From Roseomonas sp. AR75 (GTDB taxonomy: Bacteria; Pseudomonadota; Alphaproteobacteria; Acetobacterales; Acetobacteraceae), in NCBI RefSeq assembly GCF_005222815.1, contig NZ_STGB01000002.1:62001-126000 (forward strand): DNA of 64,000 bases, in the 5' to 3' direction. Below the pieces are notes generated by a model. That model searched no databases. It was not told the origin of the DNA and saw nothing but the letters and a program-made list of their open reading frames with translations. Below are positions 34,901-42,462 of this stretch, piece by piece (within the stretch, counting starts at the first letter, position 1; each line of letters opens with the position of its first letter). Both the position numbers and the translations under genes were made by a program.

Positions 34901-35384
34901 AGGATTTCGCCGCCGGGTCGTCGCCGGAAAGCGCCAGCACGCCGCCCTTAGGGCTGGTGCCGGCGGAATTGGCGTGGCGCAGCACGTCGCCGCTGCGGTC
35001 CGTGCCTGGGCCCTTGCCGTACCAGATGCCGAACACGCCCTCATGCCGCGCACCCGGCGAGCGCGGCACCTGCTGCGTGCCCCAGACCGCGGTGGCGGCA
35101 AGGTCCTCGTTCAGGCCGGGATTGAAGACGATGTTCGCCTCGGCGAGCCGCTTCGCCTCCTTCAACAGAAGCTGGTCGTAGCCACCCAGCGGCGAGCCGC
35201 GATAGCCGCTGATGTAGCCCGCGGTGTTCCAGCCCTGCGCGGCGTCCATCTGGCGCTGCAGCAGGGGCAGGCGGACCAGCGCCTGGATGCCGGTCATCAC
35301 CACCGGCTCGCCGGCGGCGTTCCACTTGTCCTCGAGGCTCGCTTCGGGGCGCGTGAGGCTGCCCATGGCGGTGGCTCCGTTCAT
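31968..35384 (-). CDS. Fused indolepyruvate/2-oxoacid:ferredoxin oxidoreductase
   Basis: A single 1138-residue polypeptide joining the IorA-like and IorB-like parts. It decarboxylates 2-oxoacids (aryl- or branched-chain) to acyl-CoA and passes electrons to ferredoxin. The N-terminal part is pyruvate-ferredoxin-oxidoreductase-like. The thiamine site includes IGDGTWSHSGSLALRAA and VNSAVAMTGGQ. A cysteine cluster near 640-690 (CEDCGECSRVSNC, then CNQDLSCITAFCP) binds iron-sulfur. The gamma domain begins at LLVAGVGGQGVTALGQ. ATG 35384 is my choice; ATG 35366 is possible. Divergent from an Lrp-type regulator with a shared operator. Confidence 0.9.
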   Translation of the reverse strand: MNGATAMGSLTRPEASLEDKWNAAGEPVVMTGIQALVRLPLLQRQMDAAQGWNTAGYISGYRGSPLGGYDQLLLKEAKRLAEANIVFNPGLNEDLAATAVWGTQQVPRSPGARHEGVFGIWYGKGPGTDRSGDVLRHANSAGTSPKGGVLALSGDDPAAKSSTVTSGCEFTFQDLEIPVLDPAEVAEVLEFGIKGFALSRYAGVWAGVKCVAETMDAAQTLRVDRASYATHAPRFDLPPDGVHLRIPDTAQAQERRLRQVKLPAAVAFARANGFDRLVVDSPNARFGIAVRGKAFATLRQVLADAGISPEFARANGLRIWKVGLAWPLDADGARAFAQGLEEVLVIEDRRAFLEPQLRDALYPLDQRPRILGKKDERGAPLLSELTELDSGQVLRALAMRLPEALRTPQLSERLRALEELERGAAEPVTTRDPFFCPGCPHNTSTQVPEGSRGLAGIGCHWLVTKMPERNTTAFTQMGGEGVPWLGIAPFTDEAHIFANIGDGTWSHSGSLALRAAVAAGHPMTFKVLVNSAVAMTGGQAVEGHPTVPRIAAQIRAEGVQRIAIVSDDPDRHQGDAEMPKGVTFHPRATLDAVQKELRGFPGVTALIYDQECATERRRKRKRGTAAQAERRAVINPRVCEDCGECSRVSNCIAVEPLATPWGRKRRIDQSACNQDLSCITAFCPSFVTLIGAEPAKPKPVAMPDGALPDPVLPEPVDGKAWNLLVAGVGGQGVTALGQILAMAAHLDGRPSRSVDTLGFAQKGGGVYVQLRIGHAGATEADIPAPRIGAGQADVLIASDIVVAHGRNARPLLGPERTAAIVNADMAPTAAFVRDTATRYDTEGMIGSLRAATKDVHPLHAAAEVVAQLGDAIFVNIWLLGGAFQRGLIPVSAGAIEQAIRLNGAQVERNLAAFALGRRAVLEGREAAPPKAETLDEQVARCVADLTAYQSARYARRYAAFVAQVRAAEAPLGSQRLTRAVATQLHRLMAFKDEYEVARLHSLPEWRAQLAHDFAGQPRIEMNLAPPMLSKQDPNTGLPAKRRFGPWMLTAMGLLRHGKALRFTPLDPFGRTEERRMERALIEEYRGTIAAMLPKLTPTTHATICDWAEAAAGIKGFGPIKARNVEKTRARWAEIAARL

Positions 35385-35432
35385 GTCGGCACTATGGGAA
35401 GGATGCGCCGCCTTGCGAAGGGGATGCTTCCG

Positions 35433-35465
35433 TATTTCGTTGTGCGGTGCCGAACGAACGAAATA
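35433..35465. promoter_or_regulatory. Inverted-repeat operator, likely for the Lrp/AsnC regulator
   Basis: TATTTCGTT (35433-35441) and AACGAAATA (35457-35465) are perfect inverted copies 15 bases apart. They stand out as AT-rich in a GC-rich region. The site lies 10 bases before the regulator's ATG and 49 bases from the start of the divergent oxidoreductase gene. It suits autoregulation plus control of the operon. Confidence 0.6.
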
Positions 35466-35475
35466 GGCTTCCGGC

Positions 35476-35931
35476 ATGGACGCGATCGACAAGAAGATCC
35501 TTCGGGCCCTGGCACGGCAGGGCCGGCTGACCAACACCGAACTGGCGGAGGAGGTGGGATTGTCTCCCTCCCCCTGCTGGACCCGGGTGAAGCGGCTGGA
35601 ACAGGCGGGCGTGATCAAGGGCTACGCGGCGCTGCTCGACCAGGCGGCGCTCGGCCTGCCGGACACGGTGTTCATCGAGGTGATGATGGAACGCCATGAC
35701 GAGGCGCATCTGAAGCGCTTCGAGGAAGCGGTGCAGGAAATCCCGGAAATCCTGGAATGCCACCTGGTCACGGGCGAATACGACTACGTCATCAAGGCCG
35801 CGGTGGGCGGCACGGTCGGCTATGAAAGGCTGCTGCGGGACAGGCTGTACCGCCTGCCGGGCGTGCGGCACACGCGCACCAGCTTCGCGCTGCGCTGCCT
35901 GAAACGGGAATTGTCGCCCGTGCCGGGGTGA
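35476..35931 (+). CDS. Lrp/AsnC-family transcriptional regulator
   Basis: A 151-residue regulator. The N-terminal winged helix begins DAIDKKILRALARQGRLTNTELAEEVGLSPSPCWTRVKRLEQAGVIKGY, a textbook AsnC DNA-binding domain over residues about 2-50. The C-terminal RAM effector domain includes VTGEYDYVIKAAVGG. Such proteins sense amino acids. It is divergent from the 2-oxoacid:ferredoxin oxidoreductase operon and probably controls it in response to the amino acid whose 2-oxoacid is the substrate. Confidence 0.92.
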   Translation: MDAIDKKILRALARQGRLTNTELAEEVGLSPSPCWTRVKRLEQAGVIKGYAALLDQAALGLPDTVFIEVMMERHDEAHLKRFEEAVQEIPEILECHLVTGEYDYVIKAAVGGTVGYERLLRDRLYRLPGVRHTRTSFALRCLKRELSPVPG

Positions 35932-35944
35932 GCCGGCACGGGCG
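35915..35944. terminator. Bidirectional hairpin terminator between convergent genes
   Basis: CGCCCGTGCCGG (35915-35926) pairs perfectly with CCGGCACGGGCG (35933-35944) across a six-base loop. The 12-pair stem contains the stop codon of the Lrp-type gene and lies before the end of the convergent lipoprotein gene at 35956. No long T-run follows on either strand. Confidence 0.6.
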
Positions 35945-35955
35945 GAAGCCAGGGG

Positions 35956-36591
35956 TCAGGCCGGCGGAAGCACGCGCAGATCGGCGGTCTCGATCAGCAC
36001 CACATCCACCATGTCGCCCTGGCTGAGCGTGCGCATGAATCGGCGCATGGCCGGATCCTGCACGCGAACCGTGCGCTGGCGTCCATCGGGCTCGGTGAAG
36101 GTGACGGAGTTGCGGCCGAGGTCGATGCTGTCCACGCGCACGCGCACGCGGTTGCCTACCGTCAGGCTTGCCGCAGGGCGCTGGCCCGGCGCGGCCCGGG
36201 TGGCGAGCACGCCGGCGCCTTCCGGCGCGGCACCGTCGCCGGGCCTGGCGAACACGGCGGCCACGGCATCCGTCACGGTGTAGACCACGCGGTCACCCGG
36301 CTTGATCTGCGCGAGGTTGCGCACCTGCGGCCCGACCTTCAGCGTCACCAGCACGCCGTTCTGCGAGCCGGCATCGCCGCGGAGCAGCACGGACCGCTCC
36401 TGCATGTTCACCGTCTCGACCACGGCGGTGCGCTGCATCGTCTCGGCGACCGCGGCCCCCTGAGGCGGGCCGGCGGGCGCAGGCGCCGCGGCGGCGGCGG
36501 GCGTGGCGGCCGGGGCCATCGCCTGCTGATCGGCACAGGCGGCAAGGCCGGCCGCGCCCAGCGCGGCGAGAAGGATTCGGGCGGATCTCAT
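35956..36591 (-). CDS. Hypothetical lipoprotein
   Basis: A 211-residue protein from ATG 36591. The signal ends in a lipobox, GLAAC, with Cys19. An Ala/Pro-rich linker (about 20-50) leads to a folded part with two similar segments: MQERSVLLRGDAGSQNGVLVTLKVGPQVRNLAQIKPGDRVVYTV and GNRVRVRVDSIDLGRNSVTFTEPDGRQRTVRV. Both look like small beta domains that couple a 'context' strand to a 'PGD/GN' turn. I do not recognise a named family. It lies 86 bases past the cbb3 operon on the same strand. Confidence 0.75.
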   Translation of the reverse strand: MRSARILLAALGAAGLAACADQQAMAPAATPAAAAAPAPAGPPQGAAVAETMQRTAVVETVNMQERSVLLRGDAGSQNGVLVTLKVGPQVRNLAQIKPGDRVVYTVTDAVAAVFARPGDGAAPEGAGVLATRAAPGQRPAASLTVGNRVRVRVDSIDLGRNSVTFTEPDGRQRTVRVQDPAMRRFMRTLSQGDMVDVVLIETADLRVLPPA

Positions 36592-36677
36592 GCGGCGTTC
36601 TCCTCTCGCCGGCACGGCGCCGGCGGTGGCCAGTGTCGCGCGCGCGGCGCGCCGGCGCAACGGTTGCACCCGCGGCT

Positions 36678-36857
36678 TCAGTGGCGGGCGTTGCCGTCCG
36701 CGAAGTCGAAGTGGCGCTTCACCAGGAACAGCGCGAAGAGGACGCCGAAGGCGAACAGGCCGTAGCCGAAGATCAGCAGCCCGATATCCTGCGCTACCGA
36801 GATGGCGCCGAGGCCCAGCACCGCCAGGATCGCGCCCAGCACGACGAAGTAGATCAT
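36678..36857 (-). CDS. Small two-helix membrane protein at the end of the cbb3 operon
   Basis: A 59-residue protein, MIYFVVLGAILAVLGLG and onward, with two hydrophobic segments (about 2-20 and 25-45) and a charged tail KRHFDFADGNARH. Its ATG at 36857 overlaps the ccoS stop by 4 bases (ATGA), so translation is coupled. I know no named family for it. Position suggests a role in cbb3 assembly or as an accessory subunit; that is inference. Confidence 0.7.
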   Translation of the reverse strand: MIYFVVLGAILAVLGLGAISVAQDIGLLIFGYGLFAFGVLFALFLVKRHFDFADGNARH

Positions 36858-37015
36858 TCCTTGTTGTCCTTTCGCGGAAGGTCGTCGAAGAGGATGCGGC
36901 TCGCCGCACCGTCGAGGTCGTCGTACTGCCCCGACTTCAGTGTCCAGAGGAACAGCGCGAGACCGAGCAGGCCCAGCGTCAGCGCGGCCGGCACGAGAAA
37001 GACCAGGGCGTTCAT
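36854..37015 (-). CDS. ccoS: cbb3 oxidase maturation protein CcoS
   Basis: A 53-residue protein beginning MNALVFLVPAALTLGLLG, with one membrane helix and then LFLWTLKSGQYDDLDG and SRILFDD. This W-x-x-K-S-G-Q-Y-D-D-L-D signature is diagnostic of CcoS, needed for maturation of the cbb3 oxidase. ATG 37015 overlaps the ccoI stop by 4 bases, and its own stop overlaps the next small gene. Confidence 0.93.
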   Translation of the reverse strand: MNALVFLVPAALTLGLLGLALFLWTLKSGQYDDLDGAASRILFDDLPRKDNKE

Positions 37016-39375
37016 GCACGCGCCTCCTTGCCGGCGCGCAGCGCGTTCAGGATCACGACGATCGAGGAACTCGCCATCACCACCGCGGCGATCAGCGGCG
37101 TGACGAAGCCCAGCACCGCCATCGGCACGGCAATCACGTTGTAGGCCAGGCTGAAGGCGATGTTCTGCCGCGCCAGCGCCTGCGCCTTGCGCGCCACGCG
37201 CACCGCGGCGGACAGCGCCGTCAGTCCTTCCGCGCGCAGCACGATGTCGGAGGCCGCCTGCGCCACATCCGTGCCGCTGCCCGGGCTGACCGAGACATGC
37301 GCCAGGGAAAGCGCGGCGGCATCGTTGATCCCGTCGCCCACCATCAGCGGATGGCGCCCGCCGGCGCGCAGCGCCTCGATGCGATGCGCCTTGTCGGCCG
37401 GCGTGGCGCGGGCCTGCCAGGGGCCGATGCCGACCGCCGCGGCCGCCGCCTCCACCGCGCCGGCGCCGTCGCCGGAAAGCAGCTCCGTCTCCAGCCCCAG
37501 CGCCTGCAGATCGGCCACGGCCTCACCAGCATCGCCGCGCAGCCGGTCGGCGAACCGGAAGATCACGGGCGTCTCGCCCGCGACGCACCAGACCAGTTCC
37601 ATGCCGGAGCCCTGCTCGTCCGGCAGGCCGCAGAAGGCGGGACTGCCGAGCCTTTCGCTGCCGCGGATCAGCCCCTTGCCCGGCACTTCCCGCACGCCGG
37701 CCAGCGCCGGGGCCTCGGGGCAGGCGCGCACCAGCGCCTGCGCCAGCGGGTGGCGGCTGGCGCGCGCGAGGCTTGCGGCGCGGCAGACCACGTCGGGGTC
37801 AAGCGTGTCGTCCGGGATCAGTTCCGGCCGGCCCTCCGTCAGCGTGCCGGTCTTGTCGAGCACGGCATGGTCGGCCGTCGCCAGGCGCTCCAGAGCGGTG
37901 GGCGAGGCCACCAGCACGCCGCGGCGGAACAGCGCGCCGACCGCGGCCACTTGCACGGCAGGCACCGCGATGGCGAGGCCGCAGGGGCAGGTGATCAGCA
38001 GCACGGCCACGGCGGGCACCAGCGCGGCCTGCCACGCCACGCCCACCCAAAGCCACCAGCCGAGGAAGGTGGCCAGCGCGACCGCGTGCACCACGGGCAC
38101 GTAGAGCCGCGCCGCCTTGTCCGCGATGGAGACGAAGCGCCCCCTGCCCTGTTCCGCGCGTTCCAGCAGCCGCGCAAGCTGCGCCAGCGAGCCGTCCTTT
38201 GCCGCCGCCGTCACGGTCAGCACGAAGGCCGCGCCCATGTTGACGCCGCCCGCCGCCAGCGCCTCGCCCGGCGCCATCTCGCGCGGCAGCGCCTCGCCGG
38301 TGGTGGCGGCGGTGTCGAGCAGCACGGGGTCTTCCGCCGTGCCATCCAGGCGCAGGCGTTCGCCGGCCGCAACCAGCAGCGTATCGCCGGCCTGCACGGC
38401 CTCCGCCGGCACGGCGCGCGTCGTGCCATCCGCCAGGCGGAGCGCGACGGTGCCTTCCTGCAGCGCCAGCAATTCGGCCACGGACTGCCGCGCGCGGCGC
38501 CGCATGGCGCGGTCCAGCACGCGCCCGGCCAGCAGCAGCGCGAGCAGCGAGGTCGCGCCGTCGAACCAGGTGTAGTCGCCGTTGCGCATCGTCTCGCTCA
38601 ACGACATCAGCGTCGTCGCGATCACGCCGATGGAGACGGCAAGGTCCATGTTGACCCGCCCCGCGCGGATCGCCTGCCAGGCGGAGCGGTAGAAGGGCAT
38701 GCCCGCCACCAGCACCGTCGGCAGCCCGATCAGCGCGGCGAGCCAATGCATCATGTGCCGCGTCGCCGGGTCCATGTCGGTGCCGACCCAGACGGCGATG
38801 GAAACCAGCATCACGTTCATCGCGCCGAAGGCGGCGATGCCCAGCGCGCGCACCAGCGTGCGGCCTTCGGCATCCTCCGTCGCGCGCAGGCAGGCGAGCG
38901 ACCAGGGCGCGACACGGAAGCCGAGGCGCGCGACGAGCCGCGCGAAGTCGTTTGCGCGGGAGGCCGGGCCACGCCAGGCGACGGTAAGCCGTCGCGAGGA
39001 CAGCGCTGCGCGCGCCTTCAGCACGTCCGGCTCCACGGCCAGCGCCTGCTCCACCAGCCAGACGCAGGCGCCGCAGGTGAGCCCGCTGACGATGAGGTCC
39101 AGTTCCATCATGCCGCCAGGCTTCGCCTGCACATGCGGCGCGAAGTCGGTGGCCAGGGTCTCCGGCGGGCGCAGCGTGCCGGCCGAGGTCTCCTGCCGGC
39201 GATAGAAGGCGTCGAGGCCGAGACCGCGCACCAGCGCATGCGCTCCGGCGCAGCCATTGCAGCAGAACTCGCCCTGCCCGGGCACCAGCGGTGCGCCGCA
39301 ATGCGCGCAGGCCGCACGCGACAGACCCGCCTGCCCGGGTGCGAGCCCCTCGGGATAGGCGGCGGCGACGGTCAT
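37012..39375 (-). CDS. ccoI: Copper-translocating P-type ATPase CcoI/FixI
   Basis: A 787-residue P1B-ATPase that supplies copper for the CcoN binuclear centre. The N-terminus has an extra cysteine domain (Cys23, Cys26, Cys38, Cys39, Cys42) and then a heavy-metal domain with Cys101 and Cys104 in LTCGAC. TGEALP is the actuator loop, ITCPCGLAIAVP the metal-transport motif, DKTGTLT the phosphorylation site, and GDGINDAAAL the hinge. It overlaps ccoH upstream and ccoS downstream by 4 bases each. It is specific to cbb3 assembly rather than copper export by position and by the extra N-terminal cysteines. Confidence 0.95.
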   Translation of the reverse strand: MTVAAAYPEGLAPGQAGLSRAACAHCGAPLVPGQGEFCCNGCAGAHALVRGLGLDAFYRRQETSAGTLRPPETLATDFAPHVQAKPGGMMELDLIVSGLTCGACVWLVEQALAVEPDVLKARAALSSRRLTVAWRGPASRANDFARLVARLGFRVAPWSLACLRATEDAEGRTLVRALGIAAFGAMNVMLVSIAVWVGTDMDPATRHMMHWLAALIGLPTVLVAGMPFYRSAWQAIRAGRVNMDLAVSIGVIATTLMSLSETMRNGDYTWFDGATSLLALLLAGRVLDRAMRRRARQSVAELLALQEGTVALRLADGTTRAVPAEAVQAGDTLLVAAGERLRLDGTAEDPVLLDTAATTGEALPREMAPGEALAAGGVNMGAAFVLTVTAAAKDGSLAQLARLLERAEQGRGRFVSIADKAARLYVPVVHAVALATFLGWWLWVGVAWQAALVPAVAVLLITCPCGLAIAVPAVQVAAVGALFRRGVLVASPTALERLATADHAVLDKTGTLTEGRPELIPDDTLDPDVVCRAASLARASRHPLAQALVRACPEAPALAGVREVPGKGLIRGSERLGSPAFCGLPDEQGSGMELVWCVAGETPVIFRFADRLRGDAGEAVADLQALGLETELLSGDGAGAVEAAAAAVGIGPWQARATPADKAHRIEALRAGGRHPLMVGDGINDAAALSLAHVSVSPGSGTDVAQAASDIVLRAEGLTALSAAVRVARKAQALARQNIAFSLAYNVIAVPMAVLGFVTPLIAAVVMASSSIVVILNALRAGKEARA

Positions 39376-39863
39376 TTCGCGAAGACCCGCTCGCGGATCT
39401 CAAGGCGCTGCGCGCCACCGCCGTGCAGCGTCAGCCGCGCCTCCCATTGTCCGGGGGCGGGCAGTGCGGCATGCGCGATGTAGCGGCCTGGGCCGGCGGC
39501 GGCGAAATCCAGCGGCAGCGTCGTGCCTTCGAGCGGACGCAGCAGCACGCCCTCGATACGGCCGCCGACCGGCAGCCCTTCGCGATCCGTCACCGCAACG
39601 CCAAGCACGCCGCCTTCCAGAGTCACCCTTGCGGTCCAGCCCAGCGCATCCTGCCGAGCCGCCTCCGCCAGCACCTGGTTGTAGGCGCGGCCACGGTCAT
39701 ACGACTTGCCGGTGGTCAGCCCGGTGAAGGTGCTGAGCGAGGCGAAGACCAGCACCAGGTTCACGGCGATGATCACCACGAAGGCGCCGACGAAGGCCCA
39801 GGGGATCCAGCGGCTGCGCCGCGGATCGAAATCCGTGCCGGGCGGCATGGTGCTGTCGCTCAT
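39372..39863 (-). CDS. ccoH: cbb3 assembly protein CcoH/FixH
   Basis: A 163-residue membrane protein with one N-terminal helix (about 22-46, IPWAFVGAFVVIIAVNLVLVFASL), then SYDRGRAYNQVLAEAARQDALGW, the conserved core of FixH. It helps assemble or stabilise the cbb3 oxidase. ATG 39863 overlaps the ccoG stop and its own stop overlaps ccoI. Confidence 0.92.
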   Translation of the reverse strand: MSDSTMPPGTDFDPRRSRWIPWAFVGAFVVIIAVNLVLVFASLSTFTGLTTGKSYDRGRAYNQVLAEAARQDALGWTARVTLEGGVLGVAVTDREGLPVGGRIEGVLLRPLEGTTLPLDFAAAGPGRYIAHAALPAPGQWEARLTLHGGGAQRLEIRERVFAK

Positions 39864-41377
39864 CGGCGATGCTCCTCGTGATGCGGGGCGAGGAAGACGC
39901 TGCTGGTCCGCGCGACGGTGCGGCCGCGCGCGTCAAGCAGGCGGAAGGTGACGGGCGTGCTTTCCTGCACGCGCGCGCCGGCCGGCAGCGTCGCCAGGCC
40001 GCGCCATTCCGTCAGCCCGTCGGCGCGGGTGTTCACGGTGAAGCGGTTCTCGCCGGCCTCCGGCGCTTCCTGGATGGCAAGCGTCAGCGGCGCCGCGCTC
40101 TCGAAGGCGAGGGTGAGCTGGCCCGCCTCGCGGGTCTTGTTGGCGATCTTCAGCGTGTAGGCGTTGCGCACGCCGCCATCGGCCAGCCGCACATAGAGCG
40201 GCGCGCGGTCGCGCAGCACGGCCAGCGTCACTTCCTGCCTCAGCAGCCAGGCGCCGAGCATCACGCCCATCACCGCGGTGAGCACGCCGGCATAGACCAG
40301 GGTGCGCGCGCGGATGAATTTCGGCACGTGCCGCACCTGCATCCCGGCCTGGGTGCGCGCGGCGCAGGGCGGGATGGAGCGCGTCGCGGCCTCGGAGGAG
40401 GCGATGTTCTTCAGCGTCTCGAAGGCGATGAGCCCGATCGGGCGGTCCAGCCGCTTCATGATGTCGTCGCAGGCATCGATGCAGAGCCCGCAGCCGATGC
40501 ATTCCAGCTGCTGGCCGTCGCGGATGTCGATGCCGGTCGGGCAGACATTGACGCAGGCCATGCAGTCCACGCAGTCGCCGTGGCCCTCGCCCTTCAGCTT
40601 GCCGCGCGGCTCGCCGCGCCAGGCGCGGTAGGAGACGACGAGCGAGTTCTCGTCGAGCATCGCCGCCTGGAAGCGCGGCCAGGGGCACATGTAGGTGCAC
40701 ACCTGCTCCCGCGCCCAGCCGGCGAGGAGATAGGTGGTGCCGGTGAACAGCCAGAAGAAGAAATAGACGCCCATGCCGGCCTGGCCGGTGAAGAACTCGC
40801 GGAGCACGGTGGGGGCATCGTTGAAATACATGATCCATGCGCCGCCGGTGGCCATGGCGATGGCGAGCCACGCGGCATGCGTCAGGATCTTCTTGCGCCA
40901 CTTCTCCGCGGTCCAGGGCGCCTTGTCGAGGCGCATGCGCTCGTTGCGGTCGCCCTGGATGACGCGCTCCACCCACATGAACAGGTCGGTCCAGACCGTC
41001 TGCGGGCAGGCGAAGCCGCACCAGACGCGGCCGAACAGCGATGTGGCCGCGAACAGCGCGATGGCGCCGAGGATCAGCAGGCCGGTCAGGAAGTAGACCT
41101 CCTGCGGCCAGATCTCGAAGAAGAAGAAATACAGGCGGCCATGGGTGATATCCACCAGCACCGCCTGGTCCGGCGCGCCGGGGCCGCGGTCCCAGCGGAT
41201 CCAGGGCACCAGGTAGTAGAGCGCGAGGCAGACGATCAGCACGGCCCACTTCGCCCGGCGAACCGGGCCGGCCACCGCCTTCGGATACACCTTCTGGCGG
41301 GTGGCGTAGAGCGGCTGGTCCGGCGGCGGGGACCCGCCCGCCGGCTTCAGCTTCTCACGGGCCGTGAGGTCGTTCAT
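39860..41377 (-). CDS. ccoG: cbb3 accessory iron-sulfur protein CcoG/FixG
   Basis: A 505-residue membrane ferredoxin-like protein. It has several membrane helices in the first half, the CPQTVWTD motif, and two 4Fe-4S clusters: CVDCMACVNVCPTG and CIGCGLCIDACDD near 260-300. The C-terminal part is an Ig-like FixG domain. CcoG is thought to reduce Cu(II) during CcoN assembly. It begins 8 bases after ccoP. Confidence 0.94.
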   Translation of the reverse strand: MNDLTAREKLKPAGGSPPPDQPLYATRQKVYPKAVAGPVRRAKWAVLIVCLALYYLVPWIRWDRGPGAPDQAVLVDITHGRLYFFFFEIWPQEVYFLTGLLILGAIALFAATSLFGRVWCGFACPQTVWTDLFMWVERVIQGDRNERMRLDKAPWTAEKWRKKILTHAAWLAIAMATGGAWIMYFNDAPTVLREFFTGQAGMGVYFFFWLFTGTTYLLAGWAREQVCTYMCPWPRFQAAMLDENSLVVSYRAWRGEPRGKLKGEGHGDCVDCMACVNVCPTGIDIRDGQQLECIGCGLCIDACDDIMKRLDRPIGLIAFETLKNIASSEAATRSIPPCAARTQAGMQVRHVPKFIRARTLVYAGVLTAVMGVMLGAWLLRQEVTLAVLRDRAPLYVRLADGGVRNAYTLKIANKTREAGQLTLAFESAAPLTLAIQEAPEAGENRFTVNTRADGLTEWRGLATLPAGARVQESTPVTFRLLDARGRTVARTSSVFLAPHHEEHRR

Positions 41378-41385
41378 GGCCTTGC

Positions 41386-42264
41386 TCAGTTCTCGCCGCC
41401 GCCGAGCGCGTGGACGTAGACGGTCAGCATGTTGATGGTCGCGGGGTCGAGACGCCCGGCCCAGGCCGGCATCACGCCCATCCGCGGATTGGCGATGAAG
41501 CGCGCGATGGCATGGCGATCCGCACCATGCAGCCAGATGCGGTCGTTCAGCCGCGGCGCACCGACATCGCGGTTCCCCTCGCCGGTGTCGCCGTGGCAGG
41601 AGGCGCAGTTCTCCGCGTAGAGCGGCTTGCCGCGCTCCGCCTCGGCGGCCTGGCCGGGATCCGCGTCGCCGGCGAGCGAGACGACATAGGAAGCGACGTC
41701 GTTCACCTGCGCCGGCGTCAGCACGCCGTCGGCGACGAAGCGCGGCATCATGCTGGTGCGCGCCTCGTCATCCTCCTCGTTGCGGATGCCATGCGCGATC
41801 GTCTGGTGGATGGCGTCGTAGCTGCCGCCCCAGATCCAGTCGTCATCCGCCAGGCTCGGGAAGCCGCCGACCGCGCCCTGGCCGCCCGCGCCGTGGCAGG
41901 CGGCGCAGTTGTTGGCAAAGGCGATGCGCCCACCGGCCATGGCGAAGGCGCGCAGCTCGGGATCGGCCGCGATCTGCTGCGGCGTCGCTGCGCGAAGGCG
42001 GTTCATCATCGGCGCCATCCGCTCATTCGCCGCGGCGACGTCCTGCACCACCGCCTCGCGCGCGATCCAGCCGGTCACGCCGGTCGCGCCCTGGAAGGGG
42101 AAGGCAGGATAGAGGATGACCCAGACCGCCGAGAAGGCGATCGTCGCGTACATCACATAGAGCCACCACTTCGGGAGCGGCGTGTTCAGCTCCTTCAGCC
42201 CGTCCCATTCGTGGCCGGTGGTGTTGGTGCCCGTCAGGGCGTCCTTTTCGATCTTCGTCGGCAT
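41386..42264 (-). CDS. ccoP: cbb3 oxidase diheme subunit CcoP
   Basis: A 292-residue membrane-anchored cytochrome c. One N-terminal helix (about 33-52) precedes two c-type heme sites: CAACH at 120-124 and CASCH near 222, with methionines downstream (SMMPRF, MGVMPAW). It passes electrons to CcoO and CcoN. It starts 12 bases after the ccoQ stop. Confidence 0.95.
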   Translation of the reverse strand: MPTKIEKDALTGTNTTGHEWDGLKELNTPLPKWWLYVMYATIAFSAVWVILYPAFPFQGATGVTGWIAREAVVQDVAAANERMAPMMNRLRAATPQQIAADPELRAFAMAGGRIAFANNCAACHGAGGQGAVGGFPSLADDDWIWGGSYDAIHQTIAHGIRNEEDDEARTSMMPRFVADGVLTPAQVNDVASYVVSLAGDADPGQAAEAERGKPLYAENCASCHGDTGEGNRDVGAPRLNDRIWLHGADRHAIARFIANPRMGVMPAWAGRLDPATINMLTVYVHALGGGEN

Positions 42265-42276
42265 GAGACGGATTCC

Positions 42277-42450
42277 TCAGCGGCGTGGAGCGGGAGGCTC
42301 GTCACGCAGCGGGATCTCGCCCGCGCGCTCGTAGCCGCGCTTCCGCCAGGGAGCCATCACGTAGAGGATGATCCCGGTGAACAGCAGGAAGAACCAGACC
42401 ACCCAGAGCGTGGAGAAGGTGGACTGGAAGGAGGCCAGCGTCTCGATCAT
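42277..42450 (-). CDS. ccoQ: cbb3 oxidase subunit CcoQ
   Basis: A 57-residue single-helix protein beginning MIETLASFQSTFSTLWVVW. The helix covers about 13-32 and is followed by VMAPWRKRGYERAGEIPL, typical of CcoQ/FixQ. It stabilises the oxidase complex. It lies between ccoO and ccoP with gaps of about 12 bases each side. Confidence 0.92.
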   Translation of the reverse strand: MIETLASFQSTFSTLWVVWFFLLFTGIILYVMAPWRKRGYERAGEIPLRDEPPAPRR

Positions 42451-42462
42451 CGTCGCCCTCCC

